Below, piece by piece: positions 35,634-43,937 of a stretch of DNA of 64,000 nucleotides. The notes below the pieces were generated by a model that saw nothing but the letters and a program-made list of their open reading frames with translations, made no database searches and was not told the DNA's origin. Source of the stretch: a virus; the IMG/VR virus record IMGVR_UViG_3300035670_000102, positions 28,966-92,965 of that record; one strand, given 5' to 3'. The first letter of the stretch is position 1; every line of letters starts with the position of its first letter. The translations under genes and the position numbers were made by a program.

Positions 35634-37787
35634 ATGACCGTCCGCCACGAAATCAAGTCCCAACTTGCTAAACTTCTTGCCACCGAAGACCTTGTGGTTG
35701 AGCATAAGAAAGTAGAGACTGCCTGCTTTAACGTCCATACTCGTGTGCTGACTCTGCCGATGTGGGAGAAGGCAAGCAACACAGTGTATGACCTTCTGGT
35801 GGGTCACGAGGTGGGTCACGCTCTCTATACGCCTGATGAGGATTGGACTAAAAATGTAAAAGTCCCTCCACAGTTTGTGAATGTGGTAGAGGATGCTCGC
35901 ATTGAGAAACTGATGAAGCGTCGTTATGCTGGTCTAGCAAAGACCTTTTTCAATGGTTATAAGGAACTTGCTGATGATGACTTTTTCCAAATCAAAGATG
36001 ATAATCTGGAAACCTATAATCTTGCCGACCGTGCAAATCTTTGGTTTAAGGTTGGAAACTTTGTTGATGTGCCGATTGGGCGTGGTGAAGAGACTGATAT
36101 TATCAATCTGATTGCTGATGCTGAAACTTTTTCCGATGTCTTGATTGCATCAGAGGCACTCTATAAGTATTGTAAGCAAAAACAGCAAGAAGAAGTTAAA
36201 ATTAATCTTGATAATCTGGAATCGCAGGACAGTGGTGCAGATAATCAACCTTCTCCTGATATTACTGACCAGCACCAGGGTGAAAATGACCAACCCGAAT
36301 CTGGTGCTTCCGAAGGTGCTTCTTCTGATGAATCTTCGGATCAGAAACAACAACCCAATCCCGCCAATCAAGGTGGTGAGAAGAATGAAGAACCTGAAGT
36401 AAAGACGATGGAGTCTTTGGAAGAGGCACTTAAAGAACTTGTTAATAATGATGGATATGAAAATGTCTATCTGGAAATTCCTCAACTTGACCTGAAAAAG
36501 ATTATTGTTTCAAATGCAGAGATTCATTCTCAATGTAGTGAGTCTTGGAATGGATATTTGAAAAACAGTGACCGCACTTATGAATGTGTTTTTGGTGAGG
36601 TTGATAAGCAGTTTATGGAATTCAAACGCTCTGCTCAAAAGGAAGTTAATTATCTGGTAAAAGAGTTTGAATGTCGTAAGGCAGCAGATTCTTATGCTCG
36701 TGCCACCACTGCTCGCACTGGTGTGCTGGATTGCTCCAAACTTCATACCTACAAATATAATGAGGACCTTTTCAAAAAGGTCACTACTCTCGCTACTGGT
36801 AAGAATCACGGTCTGGTATTCGTTCTGGACTGGTCTGGGTCGATGGGTGATGTGATGTTGGATACGGTCAAGCAACTCTTCAATCTTGTTTGGTTCTGTA
36901 AGAAAGTTGCAATTCCTTTTGATGTTTATGCTTTCACTACTGATTATCCTTTGGTGACTTATGATGAGAATGGTAGGGCAAATATGCGCGAACTTGCCTA
37001 TCAAAAGAAAGATGGTCTGATTCAGGTTGGTGAATGGTTTTCTATGATGAATCTTCTCACCAGTAAAGTAAATGGTAAGACTCTAGAAAATCAAATGAAA
37101 AATATTTTCCGTCTTGCAGTTTCTTTTGGACGCCATTCTTATCATTCTTATCCTACACCTTTGGGTATGAGTCTTTCTGGCACTCCTTTGAATGAATCTA
37201 TGATTGCTCTTCATCAGATTCTTCCTAAATTTCAAAAGGAAAATAAACTTCAGAAAATTCAGTGTGTCATTCTGACTGATGGTGAGGCGTGTGGTATTAA
37301 GTATCACCGTGAAGTGAAGCGTCACTGGGAAGATGGTCCTTACTTGGGTACTTCTCATATTGGCACTAATTCGTTCTTGCGTGACCGCAAAACTGGTAAT
37401 ACTTATTCTCTTGAATGTGAATGGCATCAAATGACTGATGTTTTCCTCCGCAATTTGAGAGATAAGTTTACTGATATTAATTTTATCGGTATTCGTGTGC
37501 TTGAATCTCACGACGCACGTACTTTTATTCTTCGTTATTGTGGGTATTATGGACCAGATTATGATAAGGTAATGAATTCTTGGAAAAAAGAAAAATCTTT
37601 TACGATTAAAAATTCTGGATATCATTCTTACTTTGGTCTTTCTTCTAACGCTCTTTCTCAGGATTCTGAATTTGATGTTCATGAGACTGCAACAAAAGCA
37701 CAAATCAAATCTGCTTTTGTCAAGAGTCTGAAGTCCAAGAAAATGAATAAGCGTATTCTTGGAGAGTTTGTTGAACTAGTTGCCTGA
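35634..37787 (+). CDS. Metalloprotease-like protein with VWA domain (CobT-like partner)
   Basis: A 717-residue protein with two recognisable parts. Near residues 58-62 is HEVGH, a zinc-metalloprotease HExxH site, followed near 85-90 by VEDARIE, which could supply the third ligand. Residues about 190-270 are an acidic, Gln/Ser/Pro-rich linker. From about 390 on is a von Willebrand A domain with the MIDAS motif DWSGSMG near 399-405 and a later VILTDGEACG. MoxR-type AAA+ ATPases pair with VWA proteins, as in CobS/CobT chelatase, and such an ATPase is the next gene. Substrate is unknown. Codons are less AT-rich than in the virion genes. Confidence 0.75.
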   Translation: MTVRHEIKSQLAKLLATEDLVVEHKKVETACFNVHTRVLTLPMWEKASNTVYDLLVGHEVGHALYTPDEDWTKNVKVPPQFVNVVEDARIEKLMKRRYAGLAKTFFNGYKELADDDFFQIKDDNLETYNLADRANLWFKVGNFVDVPIGRGEETDIINLIADAETFSDVLIASEALYKYCKQKQQEEVKINLDNLESQDSGADNQPSPDITDQHQGENDQPESGASEGASSDESSDQKQQPNPANQGGEKNEEPEVKTMESLEEALKELVNNDGYENVYLEIPQLDLKKIIVSNAEIHSQCSESWNGYLKNSDRTYECVFGEVDKQFMEFKRSAQKEVNYLVKEFECRKAADSYARATTARTGVLDCSKLHTYKYNEDLFKKVTTLATGKNHGLVFVLDWSGSMGDVMLDTVKQLFNLVWFCKKVAIPFDVYAFTTDYPLVTYDENGRANMRELAYQKKDGLIQVGEWFSMMNLLTSKVNGKTLENQMKNIFRLAVSFGRHSYHSYPTPLGMSLSGTPLNESMIALHQILPKFQKENKLQKIQCVILTDGEACGIKYHREVKRHWEDGPYLGTSHIGTNSFLRDRKTGNTYSLECEWHQMTDVFLRNLRDKFTDINFIGIRVLESHDARTFILRYCGYYGPDYDKVMNSWKKEKSFTIKNSGYHSYFGLSSNALSQDSEFDVHETATKAQIKSAFVKSLKSKKMNKRILGEFVELVA

Positions 37788-37807
37788 ACCACTTTCTAAA
37801 CTGTCAC

Positions 37808-37832
37808 AAGGGGCACTTAACTGCCCCTTTTC
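37808..37832 (+). terminator. Terminator between the VWA and AAA+ genes
   Basis: 8-bp stem AAGGGGCA / TGCCCCTT (37808-37815 and 37822-37829) with a 6-base loop, followed by a short T-run. It is preceded by a 20-base sequence similar to one before the 35578 terminator. Confidence 0.8.
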
Positions 37833-37878
37833 TGACGCTATACTATGAGAGTTCAAAACAAAACAACCTAACTACATT

Positions 37879-39012
37879 ATGTCTCGCAAGTCTGCTGTGA
37901 ACGAAGCACAACTGATTGAGTCTATTAAAGAACTGTATGGTTCTGAAATTACTTCTGGTGATCTTAAAGGTTTCTGCGCTTCTCGTGGTTTGAACTATCA
38001 GACCGTGACTCGTCATCTTGAGAAATTTAAAACTAATCGTGGTCGCTGGAATCTTGAAGTGACTCAAGAGCGTGTTGAAGAAATTGAACGTTCTTTTAGT
38101 GCTCCTTCCGTTCTCCCTACTGTGGAACAAAATCTTATTCCTGATAAAGATGATACCTTCGTCAAGTTTGGTAACTTTAACGATATTAAAAAAATTATTT
38201 CTTCCAATCTTTTTTATCCAACGTTCATTACGGGTCTTTCGGGTAATGGTAAAACGTTCAGTATTGAGCAAGCTTGTGCTCAACTTAAGCGTGAATTGAT
38301 TCGCGTCAACATCACCATTGAGACTGATGAGGATGATCTGATTGGTGGTTTCCGTCTGGTGAATGGTGAAACTGCCTGGCACAATGGTCCCGTGATTGAA
38401 GCACTTGAGCGTGGTGCAATCCTTCTGCTGGATGAGATTGATCTTGCTTCTAACAAGATTCTGTGCCTTCAATCTGTTCTGGAAGGTAAGGGTGTCTTCC
38501 TGAAAAAAATTGGTCGTTTCGTGAAACCTGCCGATGGTTTCAATGTGTTCGCCACCGCAAACACCAAGGGTAAAGGTTCTGATGACGGACGTTTTATCGG
38601 CACTAATGTTCTCAATGAGGCATTCCTTGAGCGTTTCCCTGTGACCTTTGAGCAGTCCTATCCTGCTCCTGCAACCGAACAGAAGATCCTTGAGGGCATT
38701 GCTCTGGATCTGGGTGTGGAAGACCGCGACTTCTGCAAGCGCCTGGTGGATTGGGGTGACATCATCCGCAAGACCTTCTACGATGGTGGTATTGAGGAAA
38801 TCATCAGCACCCGTCGTCTGGTTCACATCATTCGTGCCTACAGCATCTTCCAAGACAAGGCAAAGGCAATTCAAGTGTGTGTGAATCGCTTTGATGATGA
38901 GACCAAGCAATCATTTCTGGAACTTTATGACAAGGTAGACGCTGACTTCCAAATGCCTTCTGAAGGTGGTGAGCATGTAACTTACAACCTTGACCAACCC
39001 GCTACATTCTGA
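37879..39012 (+). CDS. cobS: MoxR/CobS-like AAA+ ATPase
   Basis: A 377-residue AAA+ protein. The N-terminus has a helix-turn-helix-like segment (SRGLNYQTVTRHLEKFK near residues 35-51). The ATPase core has Walker A TGLSGNGKTFS near 117-127, Walker B AILLLDEIDLAS near 177-188, sensor-1 VFATANTKGKG near 214-224, and an arginine-finger LERFPV segment near 243-248. Marine T4-like phages widely carry this gene annotated as cobS. A role in cobalamin synthesis is unproven. The upstream metalloprotease-VWA gene suggests a MoxR-VWA remodelling pair instead. Confidence 0.85.
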   Translation: MSRKSAVNEAQLIESIKELYGSEITSGDLKGFCASRGLNYQTVTRHLEKFKTNRGRWNLEVTQERVEEIERSFSAPSVLPTVEQNLIPDKDDTFVKFGNFNDIKKIISSNLFYPTFITGLSGNGKTFSIEQACAQLKRELIRVNITIETDEDDLIGGFRLVNGETAWHNGPVIEALERGAILLLDEIDLASNKILCLQSVLEGKGVFLKKIGRFVKPADGFNVFATANTKGKGSDDGRFIGTNVLNEAFLERFPVTFEQSYPAPATEQKILEGIALDLGVEDRDFCKRLVDWGDIIRKTFYDGGIEEIISTRRLVHIIRAYSIFQDKAKAIQVCVNRFDDETKQSFLELYDKVDADFQMPSEGGEHVTYNLDQPATF

Positions 39013-39020
39013 TATAATTG

Positions 39021-39046
39021 GAGGAGGTAAATGTGCCTCCTCTTTT
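39021..39046 (+). terminator. Terminator after the AAA+ gene
   Basis: 7-bp stem GAGGAGG / CCTCCTC (39021-39027 and 39036-39042) with an 8-base loop and a TTTT tail, in the 56-base gap after cobS. Confidence 0.75.
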
Positions 39047-39068
39047 GTTAACTTTACTATGAAAAATC

Positions 39069-39587
39069 ATGCCTTCTGAAAACCTAGAAACAAACTATTC
39101 GGATTACATTCCTGCACAAACCATCTTTGGTAGTGCTAGTTCAGATACTATTTCTTTTACGAGTTCTCGTCTTCCTGGTGGAATGGTAGATCATTCTCAA
39201 GACTTCTGGGATTATGATGGAATTAGTCTGACTGGAAATCCTTACACTGCTCCTGATACTTTTTCTTTAAATTCTTATAATATTAAAATGACTGAAGATA
39301 CAAACAAAAACGGTTTTTGGAAATATAACGAAGATAAAATCCTGAAACAATTGGAGCAATATATTTCTAGTACTTATAGTCAACACTATGTTGATCGTAC
39401 TGGTGGAAGTACAGAACAGACTTTAGATAAGATTAAACATAACCGTCGCGAAGGATTCTGTGCGGGTAATGTGACAAAATATATTGATCGTTATGATACA
39501 AAGGGAACTCCCCGTGCAGATCTTTTCAAAGTTCTTCACTATACTATTCTCTTGATCAATCATCTCAATCTCGTCGAAAGCAAGTGA
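39069..39587 (+). CDS. DUF3310-like protein
   Basis: A 172-residue protein. The C-terminal half carries a DUF3310-type pattern: QYISSTYSQHYVD near residues 97-109, then REGFCAGNVTKYIDRYDTKG near 127-146 and RADLFKVLHYTILLI. This family is common in phages, often near nucleotide-metabolism or replication genes, but its activity is not established. The N-terminal 90 residues are polar and unassigned. It overlaps an upstream GTG of the gp45 frame but not the chosen ATG. Confidence 0.65.
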   Translation: MPSENLETNYSDYIPAQTIFGSASSDTISFTSSRLPGGMVDHSQDFWDYDGISLTGNPYTAPDTFSLNSYNIKMTEDTNKNGFWKYNEDKILKQLEQYISSTYSQHYVDRTGGSTEQTLDKIKHNRREGFCAGNVTKYIDRYDTKGTPRADLFKVLHYTILLINHLNLVESK

Positions 39588-39604
39588 AACTTAAACCACA
39601 AATT

Positions 39605-40270
39605 ATGAAACTTTCTGATAATACTCTTGCACTTCTAAAGAATTTTGCAAGTATTAATAATTCAATTTTAGTGAAAAAAGGAAATCGTCTTCGTACTATT
39701 TCAGTAGCAAAGAATATTCTTGCTGAAGCAGATATTACTGAAGAGTTTCCTCGCGATTTTGCAATTTATGATCTTAATCAATTTTTGAATGGTCTTAGTC
39801 TTCATCAAGATCCTGACTTGGATTTTGTGGAAGAAACTTATATCACTATTCGTGAAGGTAAGCGTCGAGTAAAGTACTTTTACGCAGATCCAAATGTTAT
39901 TATCTCTCCACCAGAAAAAAGCATAGATTTTCCATCTAAAGATGTATGTTTTCAACTTGATAGTGTAACTTTAGAAAAACTTCTTAAAGCCTCTGCAGTA
40001 TATCAATTACCTGATCTGTCTGCTATTGGTGAGAATGGTGTAATTAAACTAGTTGTTCGTGATAAGAAGAACGACACATCTAATGAGTATGCCATTGTTG
40101 TTGGTGAAACTGATTCTGACTTTACTTTTAATTTTAAAGTAGAAAATATCAAGATTATTCCTGGTGCTTATGATGTAGTTGTGTCAAAAAAACTTCTGTC
40201 ACAGTTCATGAATTCTAAGTATAATCTCTGTTATTATATTGCTCTGGAACCAGACTCAACTTTTAATTGA
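39605..40270 (+). CDS. gp45: Sliding clamp gp45
   Basis: Trimeric DNA-polymerase processivity clamp and co-activator of late transcription. I start at the ATG at 39605, giving MKLSDNTLALLKNFASINNS, which aligns with the T4 gp45 N-terminus. A GTG at 39584 would add 7 residues. Other matches are IYDLNQFLNGLSL near residues 53-65, YFYADPNVIISPP near 91-103, and a C-terminal YIALEPDSTFN. Length is 221 residues against 228 in T4. The gp44-gp62 clamp loader follows 1 kb downstream. Confidence 0.92.
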   Translation: MKLSDNTLALLKNFASINNSILVKKGNRLRTISVAKNILAEADITEEFPRDFAIYDLNQFLNGLSLHQDPDLDFVEETYITIREGKRRVKYFYADPNVIISPPEKSIDFPSKDVCFQLDSVTLEKLLKASAVYQLPDLSAIGENGVIKLVVRDKKNDTSNEYAIVVGETDSDFTFNFKVENIKIIPGAYDVVVSKKLLSQFMNSKYNLCYYIALEPDSTFN

Positions 40271-40701
40271 TGAATTTTTTTCTTTATCTTTCTCCCGAAG
40301 GTGTAGAAATCTATAATATGATTTCTAAAAAAATTTTGGTAGTTGAAAATGCTCCCATATGTCAAAAATATGACATTTATGGGTGGTATCAAAATACATC
40401 TAAGACAATGATTTTTTGTACTACTCGTATTGTTTCTAGAGGAAATGCAAATTACTACGTTAATGAAACTCTTTTTCATGAGTCAGTTCACGTTGCTCAA
40501 GCATGTAAACAAAATATGAAAAAAATCAAAGAACTTGGTATTTCACCCTTATTAATGCCTCTTTCACGCGGTAGAAATGCAGATCTATCCAAAACAATTA
40601 AAATGTCTGGTAATAATGTTACTCATGTTGAACATGAAGCATATTGGATGGAAGATAAACCAGAAAAAGTAAAATATGTTATTCAAAAGTATTGTTTTTA
40701 A
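40270..40701 (+). CDS. Small metallopeptidase-like protein (HESVH)
   Basis: A 143-residue protein starting at the ATG that overlaps the gp45 stop by one base. HESVH near residues 70-74 is an HExxH zinc-binding motif, and an EHEAYWME sequence near 124-131 offers a downstream Glu that could complete the site. Small phage proteins of this layout occur in marine T4-like genomes without known function. It sits between clamp and clamp-loader genes and ends on the first base of the next ATG. Confidence 0.55.
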   Translation: MNFFLYLSPEGVEIYNMISKKILVVENAPICQKYDIYGWYQNTSKTMIFCTTRIVSRGNANYYVNETLFHESVHVAQACKQNMKKIKELGISPLLMPLSRGRNADLSKTIKMSGNNVTHVEHEAYWMEDKPEKVKYVIQKYCF

Positions 40702-41210
40702 TGAATATTTTTGCTACTAATCCATTTCCGGCAGAATCTGCAATCTGCCTTCCAGATAAGCATGTTGTTAAAATGCCACTTGAATGTTGTCAAATGCTTT
40801 CTATTGTGGCATCTAAATGGTATCATAATTATGGTGATATTCATAAAGCAGATGGAGCACCTTATGCAACTGCTAAAGGTGCATTTCGTAATCATCCCTG
40901 TACCCAATGGGCATCAAAAACAATAGATAATGCTTATTGGTTGATCAAGTGGGGAATGAATTTATGTGATGAATATTCTATTAGATATGGAAAAACACAT
41001 TCATGCTATAATACTTTATTGGAAGCATATTATTTGTTTCCAAAGGGTAAGATTACTAAAGTAACTCCATTTGCTCGTGCTATGCCAGATGAGTATAAAC
41101 TTAACAACAGCATTGACACTTTTACTGCTTACAAGATGTACATTAGCAGCAAACCTTGGGTTGCATCTAATTATCTTCGTATGCCAGAGAGGCGCCCAGA
41201 ATGGGTATAA
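40701..41210 (+). CDS. Conserved phage protein of unknown function
   Basis: A 169-residue protein with start ATG at 40701 overlapping the previous stop. The N-terminus MNIFATNPFPAESAICLPDK followed by HVVKMPLECCQMLS, and a central NHPCTQWASKTIDNAYWLI with CDEYSIRYGK, form a pattern seen in many phages. The invariant-looking His, Lys, Cys and Trp residues suggest an enzyme, but I do not know its activity. The C-terminus MPERRPEWV is basic-aromatic. Confidence 0.6.
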   Translation: MNIFATNPFPAESAICLPDKHVVKMPLECCQMLSIVASKWYHNYGDIHKADGAPYATAKGAFRNHPCTQWASKTIDNAYWLIKWGMNLCDEYSIRYGKTHSCYNTLLEAYYLFPKGKITKVTPFARAMPDEYKLNNSIDTFTAYKMYISSKPWVASNYLRMPERRPEWV

Positions 41211-41319
41211 AATATAATAAAGGAGTGACAAAAATACACACAAGTTGTATATTTTTGATGGGAATGAATGGTGGGAAGTTGTCCCAGATTGTTATTTAAA
41301 AAACTGATTGGACTTGATT

Positions 41320-42264
41320 ATGACAAGTGAATTTCTTTTTGTGGAGAAATATCGTCCTCAAGTAATTGATGACTGTATTCTTCCTGATGAAACTAAAAAA
41401 ACATTTAAGGAGTTTGTGGCAAAGGGAGAGATTCCAAATCTTCTTCTTGCTGGACCTCCTGGTGTTGGTAAAACCACTATTGCAAAAGCACTGTGTAATG
41501 AATTGGGGGCAGACTATTATGTCATCAACGGATCCGACGAAGGGCGTTTCTTGGATACTGTACGGAACCAAGCAAAGAACTTCGCTTCGACCGTCTCACT
41601 AACAGCAGATTCTAAACATAAAGTTATTATTATAGATGAGGCGGACAATACGGGTAATGATGTTCAACTTTTGCTAAGAGCAAATATTGAAACATTTTAT
41701 AATAATTGTAGATTTATCTTTACCTGCAATTACAAAAATAAAATCATTGAACCTCTCCATTCCCGCTGTGCCGTTGTTGATTTTAGTGTAAAAGGTAAAG
41801 AAAAGGCACAACTTGCAAGTTCTTTTTATAAGAGACTACAAACTATTCTTGACAATGAAAAAATTACATACGATCAAAAAGTTCTTGTTGAAATGGTATC
41901 CAAACATTTCCCTGATTTCAGGCGAGTTCTCAACGAGTGCCAAAGGTACAGCGTGGGGGGTAAAATTGACTCAGGCATTCTTGCATCTTTCTCGGACATC
42001 TCCGTAAATGAATTGGTCAAATCTCTTAAAGATAAGAACTTTACTGAAGTCCGAAAGTGGGTTGTTGCCAACCTGGACAACGACGCTTCTCATCTTCTTC
42101 GCAGGGTGTATGACGCCTGTTATGATTGTCTTTCATCCGCAACTATCCCCGCTGCCGTTCTTATTATTGCTAAGTATCAATACCAATGTGCGTTCGTGGC
42201 TGATCAAGAAATTAACCTTTTAGCTGCATTGACTGAGATTATGTGTGAGTGTGAATTTAAATGA
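41320..42264 (+). CDS. gp44: Clamp loader large subunit gp44
   Basis: AAA+ ATPase that opens and loads the gp45 clamp. Start chosen at the ATG at 41320, giving MTSEFLFVEKYRPQVIDDCI as in T4, not the TTG 12 bases upstream. Walker A AGPPGVGKTT lies near residues 44-53, Walker B IIIDEADN near 103-110, and the SRC arginine-finger motif in PLHSRCAVVDF near 144-154. Length is 314 residues against 319 in T4. Its stop overlaps the next ATG by three bases. Confidence 0.94.
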   Translation: MTSEFLFVEKYRPQVIDDCILPDETKKTFKEFVAKGEIPNLLLAGPPGVGKTTIAKALCNELGADYYVINGSDEGRFLDTVRNQAKNFASTVSLTADSKHKVIIIDEADNTGNDVQLLLRANIETFYNNCRFIFTCNYKNKIIEPLHSRCAVVDFSVKGKEKAQLASSFYKRLQTILDNEKITYDQKVLVEMVSKHFPDFRRVLNECQRYSVGGKIDSGILASFSDISVNELVKSLKDKNFTEVRKWVVANLDNDASHLLRRVYDACYDCLSSATIPAAVLIIAKYQYQCAFVADQEINLLAALTEIMCECEFK

Positions 42265-42515
42265 ACCCTTTTAAAATTTCATATAAAACTTTATATGAAT
42301 GTCCAGTTAAAACTACTCCAGAAAATGTGAAAGAGGCAAATGAGGGTCTTTTTCATGCCAAAATGACTCTTCCTGCAGCCGCAAAACATTGTGGTATGAC
42401 TCAAAAAGAAATGAAGCTTACATTTTATGAATATTTAAAGTATAATAAACCTAATTATGGAATTGAAGGACTGGTTAAATTCGATCAATCAAACGAAACA
42501 ACACTTGATTGGTGA
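42261..42515 (+). CDS. Small helix-turn-helix-like protein between clamp loader genes
   Basis: An 84-residue protein whose ATG overlaps the gp44 stop (ATGA). Residues about 34-56 (TLPAAAKHCGMTQKEMKLTF) look like a helix-turn-helix. It overlaps gp62 by 59 bases, an unusually long overlap for this genome, and separates gp44 from gp62, which are adjacent in T4. DNA binding is only suggested. Confidence 0.6.
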   Translation: MNPFKISYKTLYECPVKTTPENVKEANEGLFHAKMTLPAAAKHCGMTQKEMKLTFYEYLKYNKPNYGIEGLVKFDQSNETTLDW

Positions 42516-42837
42516 AGATCCTTCACTTGAGAAGGAATATGCTCCCTATATTATCAATCGTTGTCTTTCTGGTCATATTGATTGTATTATGTTTGTAAAT
42601 GAAATGAATCGGTATCATTTCCTCCCAAAAAAGATGCAATATGACTTCTTTATAAATAGTCTGAGGAAAAAGAAGAGATTTTCTCCCTGGCTCCGTCAAG
42701 ATAAAATCAAAGACCTTGATTATGTCAAACGTTATTATGGTTATAGTAATGATAAGGCAAAGCAAGCTTTGAGGATTCTTACTAAAGAACAACTAACATT
42801 TATTAAATCGAAATTTGAAACTGGAGGAACAAAATGA
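42457..42837 (+). CDS. gp62: Clamp loader small subunit gp62
   Basis: Non-ATPase subunit of the gp44/62 clamp loader. The 126-residue helical protein has MELKDWLNSINQTKQHLI at its start and FVNEMNRYHFLPKKMQYDFF near residues 46-65, which match gp62. It is shorter than T4 gp62 (187), as in other marine T4-like phages. It ends four bases into regA (ATGA). Confidence 0.87.
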   Translation: MELKDWLNSINQTKQHLIGEDPSLEKEYAPYIINRCLSGHIDCIMFVNEMNRYHFLPKKMQYDFFINSLRKKKRFSPWLRQDKIKDLDYVKRYYGYSNDKAKQALRILTKEQLTFIKSKFETGGTK

Positions 42838-43274
42838 GTGTCGTTCAAGAACCTGAAGTAAAGTGGACGCCCGACCAAATGGTGGAAGTGATTCTTAATG
42901 AACCTGATGATTTTCTTAAGGTTCGTGAGACTTTGACCCGAATCGGAGTTGCTTCAAGAAAAGAAAAGAAAATCTATCAGTCTTGTCATATTCTACACAA
43001 GCAAGGTAGATATTATCTTGTTCACTTTAAGGAACTGTTTGCTCTGGACGGCAAACACGCAAACCTGACTGTGAATGATGTTCAACGTCGCAATCGTATT
43101 GCCCAACTTCTTGCTGATTGGGGATTAATTACAATTGTGGATGTGAAGAAAATACAAGATATTGCACCACTGAATCAAATTAAAGTCCTTGCTTATAAGG
43201 ATAAAGGTGATTGGATTCTTGAAACTAAGTACAATATTGGTGCTAAAAAGAAAAGAGGTGAGGAAACCGAATGA
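42834..43274 (+). CDS. regA: Translational repressor RegA
   Basis: RNA-binding protein that blocks translation of early phage mRNAs at their initiation sites. Recognisable stretches are VEVILNEPDDFLKVRETLTR near residues 18-37, IYQSCHILHKQGRYYLVHFK near 45-64, and LFALDGKHANLTVNDVQRRN near 66-85. Length is 146 residues against 122 in T4, with a short N-terminal and a basic C-terminal extension. A strong terminator follows, closing the gp45-regA cluster. Confidence 0.93.
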   Translation: MSVVQEPEVKWTPDQMVEVILNEPDDFLKVRETLTRIGVASRKEKKIYQSCHILHKQGRYYLVHFKELFALDGKHANLTVNDVQRRNRIAQLLADWGLITIVDVKKIQDIAPLNQIKVLAYKDKGDWILETKYNIGAKKKRGEETE

Positions 43275-43280
43275 TTTTGT

Positions 43281-43305
43281 AGGGAGTTTAACACTCCCTT
43301 TTTTT
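43281..43305 (+). terminator. Terminator after regA
   Basis: 7-bp stem AGGGAGT / ACTCCCT (43281-43287 and 43293-43299) with a 5-base loop and seven T residues. Confidence 0.92.
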
Positions 43306-43315
43306 GTATTTCTTG

Positions 43316-43321
43316 TATAAT
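43316..43321 (+). promoter_or_regulatory. Candidate promoter for hsp20
   Basis: TATAAT preceded by CTTG, just after the regA terminator and 61 bases before the hsp20 ATG. No clear -35 box. A canonical AAAGGAG ribosome binding site stands at about 43367-43373. Confidence 0.4.
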
Positions 43322-43381
43322 TAATATTGAACGCCGAAAGGGTTCTCAAAACACAAACTCGCTTTTAAAGGAGCTACCATA

Positions 43382-43822
43382 ATGACTAACCTTGCACAAT
43401 CACGGTTTACTGCGTCGGATCTTTCTACATTGATGGATAGAATCACGCGAAATAGTATTGGAATGGATGAATATTTTGATCGTCTATTTAATCTTCATGA
43501 AACCACAACAAACTATCCACCATATAATCTTGTTCAAGTCAGTAATGTTGAGTCAAGATTAGAACTTGCACTTGCTGGATTTAAAAAGAAAGAAGTTTAT
43601 GTCTACACACAAGATGGTAAACTCTTTATTGAGGCTCAGAAAGAGGATAAAGAAACGGAGTCCAACTATATCCACAAAGGTTTGGCTCAACGGAGTTTTA
43701 AGAGAGCGTGGACTCTCTCTGATGACACGGAAGTTAGATCAGTTGATTTTGAGGATGGGCTTTTAACAGTTACTTTGGGAAGAATTGTTCCCGATCATCA
43801 TAAACGAAAAGATTATCTATAA
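43382..43822 (+). CDS. hsp20: Small heat-shock protein Hsp20
   Basis: ATP-independent chaperone with an alpha-crystallin domain. It is conserved in marine T4-like phages and thought to aid scaffold or capsid folding. The domain spans about residues 40-140: YNLVQVSNVESRLELALAGF, DGKLFIEAQK and a typical GLAQRSFKRAWTLSDDTEV followed by FEDGLLTVTL. Total length is 146 residues. It is bounded by terminators on both sides, so it is an independent transcription unit. Confidence 0.92.
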   Translation: MTNLAQSRFTASDLSTLMDRITRNSIGMDEYFDRLFNLHETTTNYPPYNLVQVSNVESRLELALAGFKKKEVYVYTQDGKLFIEAQKEDKETESNYIHKGLAQRSFKRAWTLSDDTEVRSVDFEDGLLTVTLGRIVPDHHKRKDYL

Positions 43823-43853
43823 ATATAATTGAATATCGTCGGCGCTATGCCAC

Positions 43854-43893
43854 GGGAGGTAACTGGCAAAATCCAGTTGACACCTCCCATTTT
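43854..43893 (+). terminator. Two-part terminator after hsp20
   Basis: Outer stem GGGAGGT / ACCTCCC (43854-43860, 43882-43888) extended by an inner stem AACTGG / CCAGTT, with three unpaired bases on the 3' side. An ATTTTT tail follows. Confidence 0.8.
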
Positions 43894-43937
43894 TAATGCT
43901 ATGATAAAAATATCTCTCAACAATAGTAAAAACTAAA

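Noticed and set aside
37083-37703. 206-residue minus-strand frame
   Set aside because: It lies within the VWA domain coding region on the opposite strand and has no motif of its own.
37843-38910. 355-residue frame on the minus strand
   Set aside because: It is antisense to the AAA+ ATPase gene, whose motifs are intact. The minus-strand product has no recognisable domain.
43818-43825. TATAAATA overlapping the hsp20 stop as a late promoter
   Set aside because: A two-part terminator lies just downstream at 43854, before the next gene, so a transcript from here would end without coding anything.
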